The translations under genes were made by a program, and so were the position numbers. A stretch of DNA of 6,375 bases, from assembly GCA_959021945.1 (NCBI GenBank), contig CAUEYG010000099.1, positions 1-6,375 of the forward strand, written 5' to 3'. The stretch is from an uncultured Eubacteriales bacterium. Its GTDB lineage: Bacteria; Bacillota; Clostridia; Peptostreptococcales; Anaerovoracaceae. Position 1 is the first letter of the stretch; every line of letters begins with the position of its first letter. Of the stretch, positions 1 to 5,996 are shown one piece after another. The notes under the pieces are model-generated. The model did not search any database and was not told where the DNA came from. It was given only the letters and a program-made list of their open reading frames with translations.

Positions 1-6
1 GAATGG

Positions 7-1404
7 TTAATCTGTCAATGTACTTTTAATCCCGTATTTTTTGATTTTTCGATTTAAAGTGGATTTATCAATTCCTAAAGCCTTGGCTAACTCTCGGCTT
101 CCATCATAGTATTTCATTTGGGAAGCAATCATTTTTTTCTCAAATTCTTCTATACTGGTACGGAGATCCTTGCTGAAAAAGAAATCGTTGGTTATACTGA
201 GATCAAAGTGGTCTAGCTGCTGGGTGATCTGAGGCCCGGAAACTTCCAAATCATCAGAGATAATAACCAGCCGCTTTATAATATTTTCTAACTCTCTCAC
301 ATTGCCGGGCCATGAATATTGATATAAGACATCCCAGCCGCTTTTGGAAATTTTTAAATTTGTATCAAATTTTTTATTGTATTGCTCGAGAAAATGTTTT
401 GCTAAGGGGAGGATATCGTCTCTGCGATTGCGCAATGGCGGAATCTCAATCGGTACTACATTTAACCTGTAATATAAATCGAGCCGAAAGGCTCCATCTT
501 TCACAGCATTTTTTAAATTTACATTGGTAGCTGCAATAATTCTCACGTCAATGGGAATATATTCTTTGCCTCCTACGCGGAGGATTTCCTGATTTTGCAG
601 GACTCTCAGGATTTTTCCCTGTAGGGATAAGGGCATGATCCCGATTTCATCTAAAAACAGTGTGCCCTCATTGGCAAGCTCAAATAACCCGGTCTTTCCC
701 TTTTCCGAGGCGCCGGTAAAGGCTCCTTTTTCGTAGCCAAACAGCTCTGACTCAAAGAGATTTTCAGGAATCGCATCGCAATTGACTTTGATAAAAGGTT
801 TTCCGGATCGGTCGCTGGACTTGTGAATGTAATTGGCAATGACTTCTTTTCCTGTTCCCGATTCTCCCTGAATTAATACAGTAATATCTTTTTTCGCTAC
901 CCGGTCTGCCATGGAAATGGTAGCTTCCATGGCTTTGCTGTCACAAATGATGTCTTTTCGGTGCTCTCCTTTGTTTTTTTCATATTGCTCTAGTTGGGTC
1001 TTATACTTTTCGACTAATTCTTTATTCTTCCTCAATTCTTTTTCCAGCCGGTTAATATGGGAGACATCCCGTTCTGTTACTACCACAAGCTGAACCTTTC
1101 CATTCTGCAGGAGAGGAACCCCTGTAACTGTCAGTTCATGTTCATCATTTTCCCCTCTTTGTATTAAGCTTTCTTCCTTTCCTGTTTTTATGCACCGCAA
1201 GGAAACCACTTCATTTTCGTCAAAGTAGCCTTCCCTTATCAAGTCATTGACATTTCGCCCTACCAGCTGTTCCTCATTAAACTCGCACAAGGCCTCAGAA
1301 GCTTTGTTTAATAATAAAACATTGCCTTCACCATCTGTTATAAAGATTCCATCTCTGATACAATCTAAAATCTCAGTGATTGATTTATAATTGATCTTGC
1401 TCAT
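7..1404 (-). CDS. PAS-domain sigma-54-dependent transcriptional activator (bEBP)
   Basis: This 465-residue cytoplasmic protein activates transcription from sigma-54 promoters by hydrolysing ATP to remodel the closed polymerase complex. Residues about 8-115 form a single PAS sensor domain (GIFITDGEGNVLLLN). A charged, probably coiled-coil linker follows at about 113-147. The AAA+ domain, about 152-385, carries Walker A GESGTGKE (180-187), the sigma-54-contacting GAFTGA loop (227-232), Walker B GTLFLDEI (247-254), arginine-finger region FRLDLYYRL (306-314) and WPGNVREL (365-372). A Fis-type helix-turn-helix closes the protein (about 434-459, SRELAKALGIDKSTLNRKI). All catalytic motifs are intact. 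There is no receiver domain, so the input is probably a ligand or redox signal sensed by PAS rather than phosphorylation. The start has AGGGGAG 9 nt upstream (1414-1420). Downstream DNA lies off the window, and targets are unknown. Family assignment is very secure; the regulated pathway cannot be named. Confidence 0.96.
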   Translation of the reverse strand: MSKINYKSITEILDCIRDGIFITDGEGNVLLLNKASEALCEFNEEQLVGRNVNDLIREGYFDENEVVSLRCIKTGKEESLIQRGENDEHELTVTGVPLLQNGKVQLVVVTERDVSHINRLEKELRKNKELVEKYKTQLEQYEKNKGEHRKDIICDSKAMEATISMADRVAKKDITVLIQGESGTGKEVIANYIHKSSDRSGKPFIKVNCDAIPENLFESELFGYEKGAFTGASEKGKTGLFELANEGTLFLDEIGIMPLSLQGKILRVLQNQEILRVGGKEYIPIDVRIIAATNVNLKNAVKDGAFRLDLYYRLNVVPIEIPPLRNRRDDILPLAKHFLEQYNKKFDTNLKISKSGWDVLYQYSWPGNVRELENIIKRLVIISDDLEVSGPQITQQLDHFDLSITNDFFFSKDLRTSIEEFEKKMIASQMKYYDGSRELAKALGIDKSTLNRKIKKYGIKSTLTD

Positions 1405-1459
1405 AACTTCCGACTCCCCTCAAAATTACTTACACAGCGCAAAAAAGAACCTTTTTATC

Positions 1460-1511
1460 ATTATAACTGTTTTTACCAGAAGATTATATTTAACTGCAAT
1501 TGCATTGAAAA
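1460..1511 (-). promoter_or_regulatory. Candidate sigma-A promoter region of the sigma-54 activator gene
   Basis: On the minus strand TTTTCA (1506-1511) is followed after 17 nt by a perfect TATAAT (1483-1488). The spacer contains the 10-bp palindrome TGCAATTGCA (1495-1504). A second TATAAT lies at 1460-1465 but has no recognisable -35. Both would give a short leader to the AUG at 1404. The -35 hexamer sits inside the T-tract of the preceding terminator, so the two signals are packed together. Which -10 is used cannot be decided from sequence. Confidence 0.5.
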
Positions 1512-1558
1512 AACAAATAAAAACCCCAAGATGATAAAGAAAATCAATACTTGGGGTT
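1503..1558 (-). terminator. Intrinsic terminator of the P-type ATPase gene
   Basis: Read on the minus strand, AACCCCAAG (1550-1558) pairs perfectly with CTTGGGGTT (1522-1530). The 19-nt loop can itself form a 4-bp inner stem (1543-1546 with 1532-1535). The stem is followed by a T-rich run, TTTTTATTTGTTTTTT. It starts 12 nt after the ATPase stop codon, so it separates the ATPase transcript from the activator gene downstream. There is no matching T-tract on the plus strand, so it is a one-way terminator. Confidence 0.9.
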
Positions 1559-1570
1559 ATAGGGATGGGA

Positions 1571-4231
1571 TTACTTTTTAAGCTTGTAGTTTTGAACCAG
1601 TTTTACTACTTCAATCTGTACCAGGGATGCGAGGGAAAGCAGGAGAACCGTGAGCCACTGTACACCTGATAACAGCGTAAGGCTAAAGGCTGCTCTCAAT
1701 CCGGGGATAAGAAGGATGCAGGCCATAAGTGCTGCAGAGGCAAAGAATGCGCCTACAAGCCATGGATTCATACCTTCCGCCCGGACCCACACTGGAGCTG
1801 TATTGGAACGCTGGTTAAAAGAACGGAGCATCTGAGAAAAGGCAAGAACGCAAAAGGCCATGGTTTGGCCGGCAGCGTGATTTCCGCCTGATGCTCCCAT
1901 CCAGTAAGCAGCCAGGGTCATAAGGGCCACAAAGACTCCCTGTGTAATAACCCGGATGATCAGGTCTTTTTCAAAGAGCGTCCCTGATTTAACAGGTTGA
2001 AATTTCATAATATCTCTTCCCGCCGGGTCTACGCCCAGAGCTAGAGCAGGCAGGGTGGCTGTAGCCAGATTTACCCAGAGGATATGAACTGCTAAAAGAG
2101 GTGCTTCCCAGTTGAATATGGTGGCGAGAAACAGGGTCACGATTTCAGCAATATTTCCCGCCAGCAGGAACTGAATCACCTTTTGAATATTCCGATAAAC
2201 CCGGCGGCCTTCCTTAATGGCATAGGCAATGGTAGTAAAGCTGTCGTCCAGCAAAATCATATCAGAAGCGTCTTTGGCAACGTCCGTTCCTGTGATCCCC
2301 ATGGCAACACCGATGTCAGCTGCTTTCAGGGCAGGGGAGTCGTTGACCCCGTCTCCGGTCATGGCAGTGGTTTCACCGGTTCGTTTTAGAGATTCAATAA
2401 TCCGCAGTTTATCTGCAGGAGAGACTCGGGCAAATACAGAAGTTCTAGATACTGCTTTATCCAGCTCCCGGTCAGACATGCGTTCCAAATCTTCACCGGA
2501 TAAAAGGGTATTTCCTTTTTCCCAGATTCCAAGCTCTCTTGCAATGGCCAGAGCCGTGGTTTTATGATCGCCGGTAATCATGACTGTGCGGATACCGGCT
2601 GCTTTACAGGTCTTTACTGATTGAGCAACTTCCTTTCTTGGAGGGTCGATCATTCCTGTTATGCCGATAAAGGTCATATCATATTCCAGATTTTGGCCGT
2701 CTTCATCCGGCAAAGTATGAATGTTCTTTGAAGCAAATCCCAGCACCCGCAGGGCCTTTTCTGACATTTGATGGCATAGGGAAAGGATATTGCGCTTGTC
2801 AATGTCCGTTATTTCACGAACACCCTGTTCTGTTAAAATGTGACTGCACAAGTGGAGCATTTCATCAACCGCCCCTTTGGTATAGACTGTATAACAGTCC
2901 GGTTCTGTCTGATGGACCGTAGACATTCTTTTTCGCTCCGAATCAAAAGGCTGTTCATAGAGTCTTGGAAATTGCAGCTCCAGTTCATCGTGATTTATAT
3001 GAAACTGCTGCGCCATGTAGATGAGGGCGCCTTCTGTTGGATCGCCGATAATTTCTCCAGGCCTGTCAGGGTCAAGGCTGGCGTCATTGCATAATGCTCC
3101 GGCGTAAATGATCTGCCGGTATGTATGTTCATGGCGAGATGCTGCCTGTTCCAGCGGTGTGAGCTGTTCTTTCTCAAAATCCCCGTTTACGCAAATGTGA
3201 GTAACGGACATCTTGTTTAAAGTCAGAGTCCCTGTTTTGTCACTGCAAATGACACTGGCGCTTCCTAGAGTTTCTACAGCCGGAAGCTTTCGAATCAGAG
3301 CATTTTTCCTGGCCATTCGCTGAACGCCAAGAGCCATAACAATGGTAGCAGTGGCAGGAAGTCCTTCTGGAATAATGGAAATGGCCAGGGATATTGCGAT
3401 TAAAAATTGGGGAATCAGAGGCCGGCCATACAATGCTCCGATTGCAAAGATTAAAACGCAGACGATCAGACCGACAATGGTCAGGGTTTTCCCTACAGCA
3501 TTGAGTTTTCGCTTGAGGGGAGTATCCAGGTCGCTCTGGCCGTCCAGCATACCGGCAATGCGGCCTACTTCTGTATCCATGGCTGTTTCCGTAACAATAC
3601 CAATGCCTCGCCCGTAAGTAACAATAGAGGAGGCATAAGCCATATTGCATCTGTCTCCCAGTGCGCATCCTTCAGCTAAAAGGGCGTCAGCGTCCTTTTC
3701 TACAGGAACAGACTCTCCAGTCAGAGAGGACTCCTGAATTTTCAGGCTGGCGGAATCAAGCAGTCTCATATCTGCCGGAATCATAGTGCCATCGTCTAAA
3801 AAGACAATGTCTCCCTTTACCAGCTCAGAGGCGGAAATGACGCTCTCTTCTCCCTGGCGAAGTACTCGGGCTGTTGGGGCGCTGATTCCTTTTAAGGCCT
3901 CAAGGGAGGACTCCGCCTTTTTTTCCTGTAAAATGCCAATGAACGCATTGAGGACTACAATGGTGAGAATTACGGTAGCTTCTGTCCATTGCTGCAGTAC
4001 AGCAGAAAACACAGCAGCGCCGATGAGTATGAGCACCATGGGGTCAGTTACCTGCTCTTTTAACATTTGGGATACTTTTTTTCTCGGTTTTTGGCGCAGC
4101 TCATTGCGGCCAAAATAAGTCAGCCTTGCGGCAGCCTCGGCATCCGTCAGCCCTTCCTTAGAAGAACCCAGTTCTGAAAATACTTCATTTAATGTTTTTG
4201 AATGCCAAGGCATCTGTTTGTGACGATCCAT
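1571..4231 (-). CDS. P2-type cation-transporting P-type ATPase (Ca2+-ATPase-like) with an altered M6 ion site
   Basis: This 886-residue membrane pump couples ATP hydrolysis, through an aspartyl-phosphate, to cation transport. In order it has an N-terminal cation-ATPase domain (about 7-50), M1-M2 (about 63-103), actuator TGES (171-174), M3-M4 with PEGLPA (288-293), phosphorylation motif DKTGTLT (Asp331), nucleotide-domain KGA (452-454), MIDPPR, TGDH (553-556), TGDGVND (625-631), then M5-M10 to the C-terminus. Length and motifs match SERCA/PMCA-like bacterial Ca2+ pumps. Ion-site residues kept are Glu289 (M4), Asn693 and Glu696 (M5), and Asn721 and Thr724 (M6). The key M6 Asp (SERCA Asp800) is Ala725, codon 2057-2059, and the M8 Glu position is Gln800, so Ca2+ as substrate is not assured. 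The start at 4231 is chosen because AAAGGAG precedes it by 11 nt. An in-frame ATG at 4294 lacks a ribosome site and lies inside a hairpin. The gene is transcribed alone, from a long leader. Confidence 0.95.
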   Translation of the reverse strand: MDRHKQMPWHSKTLNEVFSELGSSKEGLTDAEAAARLTYFGRNELRQKPRKKVSQMLKEQVTDPMVLILIGAAVFSAVLQQWTEATVILTIVVLNAFIGILQEKKAESSLEALKGISAPTARVLRQGEESVISASELVKGDIVFLDDGTMIPADMRLLDSASLKIQESSLTGESVPVEKDADALLAEGCALGDRCNMAYASSIVTYGRGIGIVTETAMDTEVGRIAGMLDGQSDLDTPLKRKLNAVGKTLTIVGLIVCVLIFAIGALYGRPLIPQFLIAISLAISIIPEGLPATATIVMALGVQRMARKNALIRKLPAVETLGSASVICSDKTGTLTLNKMSVTHICVNGDFEKEQLTPLEQAASRHEHTYRQIIYAGALCNDASLDPDRPGEIIGDPTEGALIYMAQQFHINHDELELQFPRLYEQPFDSERKRMSTVHQTEPDCYTVYTKGAVDEMLHLCSHILTEQGVREITDIDKRNILSLCHQMSEKALRVLGFASKNIHTLPDEDGQNLEYDMTFIGITGMIDPPRKEVAQSVKTCKAAGIRTVMITGDHKTTALAIARELGIWEKGNTLLSGEDLERMSDRELDKAVSRTSVFARVSPADKLRIIESLKRTGETTAMTGDGVNDSPALKAADIGVAMGITGTDVAKDASDMILLDDSFTTIAYAIKEGRRVYRNIQKVIQFLLAGNIAEIVTLFLATIFNWEAPLLAVHILWVNLATATLPALALGVDPAGRDIMKFQPVKSGTLFEKDLIIRVITQGVFVALMTLAAYWMGASGGNHAAGQTMAFCVLAFSQMLRSFNQRSNTAPVWVRAEGMNPWLVGAFFASAALMACILLIPGLRAAFSLTLLSGVQWLTVLLLSLASLVQIEVVKLVQNYKLKK

Positions 4232-4242
4232 AGAGGATATCA

Positions 4243-4249
4243 CTCCTTT
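4243..4249 (-). promoter_or_regulatory. Ribosome binding site that fixes the ATPase start at 4231
   Basis: The minus strand reads AAAGGAG, then 11 nt (TGATATCCTCT), then ATG. The ATG at 4294 has only CACAGCTGCGGACT in front of it, with no Shine-Dalgarno match. The core AGGA could pair with UCCU just before the AUG (6-nt loop), a weak self-occluding hairpin of only 4 bp. Confidence 0.8.
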
Positions 4250-4284
4250 CTTTTTTCCTTTTAAAATAACGTTTTTTGTATTAC

Positions 4285-4333
4285 AAAAAGACATAGTCCG
4301 CAGCTGTGAAAAAGTTGCAGATTATGCCTTTTT
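4285..4333 (-). terminator. Candidate leader attenuator hairpin upstream of the ATPase
   Basis: On the minus strand an 18-nt arm (4316-4333, AAAAAGGCATAATCTGCA) faces an 18-nt arm (4285-4302, TGCGGACTATGTCTTTTT). Seventeen of 18 positions pair, counting two G-U wobbles, with one A-C mismatch and a 13-nt loop. The 3' arm ends in a run of five T, giving the layout of an intrinsic terminator. It lies between the leader ORF and the ATPase start, and its 5' arm begins inside the leader ORF's stop codon. The T-tract is short and A/T pairs form the stem base, so strength is uncertain. It could also catch read-through from the aminopeptidase gene, for which no terminator of its own is visible. Confidence 0.65.
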
Positions 4334-4394
4334 ATTCTTGTTTTATATTGAAACGATTTCGGTTTCCGTCAGAGTCGCTGTCGGAGTCTTCCAT
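4332..4394 (-). CDS. Putative 20-codon acidic leader peptide of the ATPase transcript
   Basis: A short ORF of 20 codons encodes MEDSDSDSDG followed by NRNRFNIKQE and ends with TAA at 4332-4334. AAAGGA (4404-4409) stands 9 nt before the ATG, and the ORF begins about 30 nt after the predicted transcription start. It therefore has promoter, ribosome site, start and stop in the expected places. Residues 2-9 are acidic and serine (five acidic of eight), and the second half is basic and polar. There is no signal peptide or membrane segment. The arrangement resembles mgtL of Enterobacteriaceae (acidic/proline-rich N-terminus, then basic residues) ahead of the P-type ATPase mgtA. DSDSDG also matches the first half of an EF-hand loop (DxDxDG), although position 12 is Asn, not Glu. 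A regulatory rather than a stable-protein role is inferred; no homologue is recognised. Confidence 0.6.
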   Translation of the reverse strand: MEDSDSDSDGNRNRFNIKQE

Positions 4395-4430
4395 TGTTTT
4401 GGTTCCTTTCTGTTAAAGTTTGTGATGCCT

Positions 4431-4459
4431 ATTATAGGAAAAACCATGGTGGCTGTCAA
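4431..4459 (-). promoter_or_regulatory. Consensus sigma-A promoter of the ATPase leader transcript
   Basis: The minus strand has TTGACA (4454-4459), a 17-nt spacer, and TATAAT (4431-4436), a perfect match to the housekeeping consensus. Initiation is expected near 4424, giving an untranslated leader of about 190 nt before the ATPase AUG at 4231. Such a strong promoter combined with a long leader suggests that control acts after initiation. The remaining spacer, 4460-4536, back to the aminopeptidase stop holds no feature I can support. Confidence 0.88.
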
Positions 4460-4536
4460 GGCGGAAAAGAAAGGTTCACAAAACATTCATATAATTTTAA
4501 CAAAGAGCAAACAAAGGGGAAAGGAGATGGAAGGCC

Positions 4537-5838
4537 CTATTCGATTTGGTATGCCCCATCTTCCATAGTATGAATCCTGCTTTCATAACATGCTTTTATG
4601 GCTTTAATCAGATATTCCGTGTCCTTTGCCCCGGCCGTTTCGTAAGGGGAGTGCATAGCCAGCTGCGCCACGCCCAGATCAACAGCATTCATTGGCGTCT
4701 GAGTGCTGGCGATATTTCCCAGGGTAGAGCCTCCGGCCATATCGGAGCGATTGAGAAAGCTCTGGCAGGGGATATGGGCAGCTTTGCAGATGCTTTTAAA
4801 AATAGCAGCAGACACAGCGTCTGTCGTATATTTTTGGCTGGCATTATACTTGATTACCACGCCTTGATTCATATAGGGGCGGTTAGTAGGATCGTTTTTT
4901 TCCGGATGATTTGGGTGGACAGCGTGAGCATTGTCTACGGAAAGCAAAAAGCTTTTTGCAAGAGCTGTGTGATAAGCTTCTGCAGGTTTTCCCAGACATA
5001 ATAAAATGCGGGAAAGAGTGTCCTTTAAAAATGTAGAGGCTGCTCCCTGTTTGGTACTGCTTCCTACCTCCTCATTGTCCAGGGTGCAGCAGACAGGGAT
5101 TGCTGTAACATGTTCAGCAGAAAGAAAGGCCTGAAAGGATGCGAAGACCCCCTGCAGATCGTCTAGCCTTGGACAGGAAATATATTCCTTGTGAGCGCCC
5201 CAGCGCCTGCCGCCCATAGGGTTATACAAAAATAGATCACTTCCCAGGATCTGAGACGCTTCTGTTCCTGCGCAGCGGGCGATTTGTTCCATGAGACTTT
5301 CCGTTTCGCTGCCATCGCTGTAAAGGGGCAGCAGGTCTACTTGCGGATTGTATTTGAAGCCCTGGTTGATTTCCTTGTTCATATGGATTGCTACGCTTGG
5401 AATCAGCACAAGATCACGCTTGATATCTACAAGTTTTGTGGAAACAGAGGCTCCTTCTTGTACCAAAACCCGCCCGGCAATAGAAAGGGGGCGGTCCAGC
5501 CAGGCCGGCATAATCATTCCTCCGTATTTTTCCACATTAAGCTTTACATAGTTTTTTTCTGTTTTGATCTCTGGGTTTTCCTTTAATTTAAAAGAAGGGG
5601 AGTCACTGTGGCTGGCAGCAATATGAAAGCCGCCATCCGGTTCATGCGGAATCTGAAAAGCAATGAGCGAAGAACGGTTTCGAGTAACAAAATAGCGGCC
5701 GCCTTTTTCCAGGGTCCAAGGGTCTGTTTCCGGGAGCTGCTTAAAGCCGCTGGCCTGCAGCTTTTGTCTGATGGTTTCTACTGCATGATAGCAGGTGGGG
5801 CTGTCTTCAATAAATTGAAAGAGTTTGTCGTTTATCAT
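4537..5838 (-). CDS. M18 family metallo-aminopeptidase (aspartyl aminopeptidase type)
   Basis: This 433-residue cytoplasmic protease is predicted to remove N-terminal residues (acidic ones preferred in characterised relatives) using a two-metal centre, for peptide turnover. The family's metal and catalytic positions are all present: His77 in ASHSDSP, Asp226 in RLDDLQG, Glu256-Glu257 in DNEEVGS, Asp302 in SVDNAHAVHPN, and His396 near the C-terminus in MHSPYETAG. The segment between about 85 and 215 corresponds to the inserted dimerisation domain of M18 enzymes. Length is typical, no signal peptide is present, and no lesion is seen. The start is supported by GGAGG (5846-5850) 7 nt upstream. It is a single-gene unit, divergent from the AAA gene at 5997 and separated from the downstream ATPase gene by 305 bp with its own promoter. 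Exact residue preference cannot be read from sequence. Confidence 0.95.
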   Translation of the reverse strand: MINDKLFQFIEDSPTCYHAVETIRQKLQASGFKQLPETDPWTLEKGGRYFVTRNRSSLIAFQIPHEPDGGFHIAASHSDSPSFKLKENPEIKTEKNYVKLNVEKYGGMIMPAWLDRPLSIAGRVLVQEGASVSTKLVDIKRDLVLIPSVAIHMNKEINQGFKYNPQVDLLPLYSDGSETESLMEQIARCAGTEASQILGSDLFLYNPMGGRRWGAHKEYISCPRLDDLQGVFASFQAFLSAEHVTAIPVCCTLDNEEVGSSTKQGAASTFLKDTLSRILLCLGKPAEAYHTALAKSFLLSVDNAHAVHPNHPEKNDPTNRPYMNQGVVIKYNASQKYTTDAVSAAIFKSICKAAHIPCQSFLNRSDMAGGSTLGNIASTQTPMNAVDLGVAQLAMHSPYETAGAKDTEYLIKAIKACYESRIHTMEDGAYQIE

Positions 5839-5868
5839 GAATGATCCTCCGATTTCTTTGTTTGTCTT

Positions 5869-5897
5869 ATTTTATAATACCCAGGCCAGGTGTGCAA
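5869..5897 (-). promoter_or_regulatory. Possible promoter of the aminopeptidase gene
   Basis: On the minus strand TAAAAT (5869-5874, 5 of 6 to consensus) is preceded after 17 nt by TTGCAC (5892-5897, 3 of 6). Placement, about 30 nt before the AUG, is right, but the -35 is poor. Another -10 register (TATTAT or TATAAA in the same run) is possible. Confidence 0.35.
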
Positions 5898-5914
5898 GAT
5901 GCTGAACGTTTTTA

Positions 5915-5950
5915 ATATTTGTCCCAATATTGACAAATATGTCCCAAAAT
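5915..5950. promoter_or_regulatory. Operator-like inverted and direct repeats in the divergent intergenic region
   Basis: ATATTTGTC (5915-5923) and GACAAATAT (5932-5940) form a perfect 9-bp inverted repeat with an 8-nt spacer. GTCCCAATAT (5921-5930) recurs as GTCCCAAAAT (5941-5950), exactly 20 bp away, about two helical turns; with flanks, 12 of 14 positions match. The repeats overlap the -35 and fill most of the spacer of the rightward promoter, the usual site for a repressor. I cannot name the regulator. Confidence 0.6.
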
Positions 5951-5958
5951 GATATAAC
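5930..5958 (+). promoter_or_regulatory. Strong sigma-A promoter of the AAA ATPase gene
   Basis: TTGACA (5930-5935, perfect) is followed after 17 nt by TATAAC (5953-5958, 5 of 6). Initiation is expected near 5965, leaving about 32 nt before the AUG at 5997. The repeats at 5915-5950 overlap it, so the promoter is probably repressible. Confidence 0.85.
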
Positions 5959-5996
5959 TAAGGCGTAGAGAAAAAATGAGTAGGGGAGTGCGTATC

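Noticed and set aside
2229..2567. 112-codon plus-strand open frame antisense to the ATPase P domain
   Set aside because: The opposite strand encodes the invariant TGDGVND region; the antisense frame is a by-product of that codon usage.
3240..3668. 142-codon open frame on the minus strand inside the ATPase gene
   Set aside because: It is an alternative frame of the ATPase coding sequence, with a Cys/Arg/Tyr-rich composition, no ribosome site and no recognisable domain.
4347..4382. Full EF-hand Ca2+-binding loop in the leader peptide
   Set aside because: DSDSDG fits loop positions 1-6, but position 12 is Asn instead of Glu/Asp and the flanking helices cannot exist in 20 residues; at most it is a loose resemblance.
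4232..4424. Mn2+ (yybP-ykoY) or Mg2+ (M-box) riboswitch in the ATPase leader
   Set aside because: Such riboswitches often precede cation P-type ATPases, but I could not find their conserved sequence cores, and much of the space is taken by the short ORF and a simple hairpin. A covariance-model search would settle it.
4460..4536. Intrinsic terminator directly after the aminopeptidase gene
   Set aside because: The region is pyrimidine-rich on the minus strand, but I find no stable stem followed by a T-tract.
4546..5001. 151-codon plus-strand open frame antisense to the aminopeptidase
   Set aside because: It mirrors the real M18 gene, whose full set of catalytic motifs explains the region; the antisense product shows no family signature and no plausible promoter was noted.
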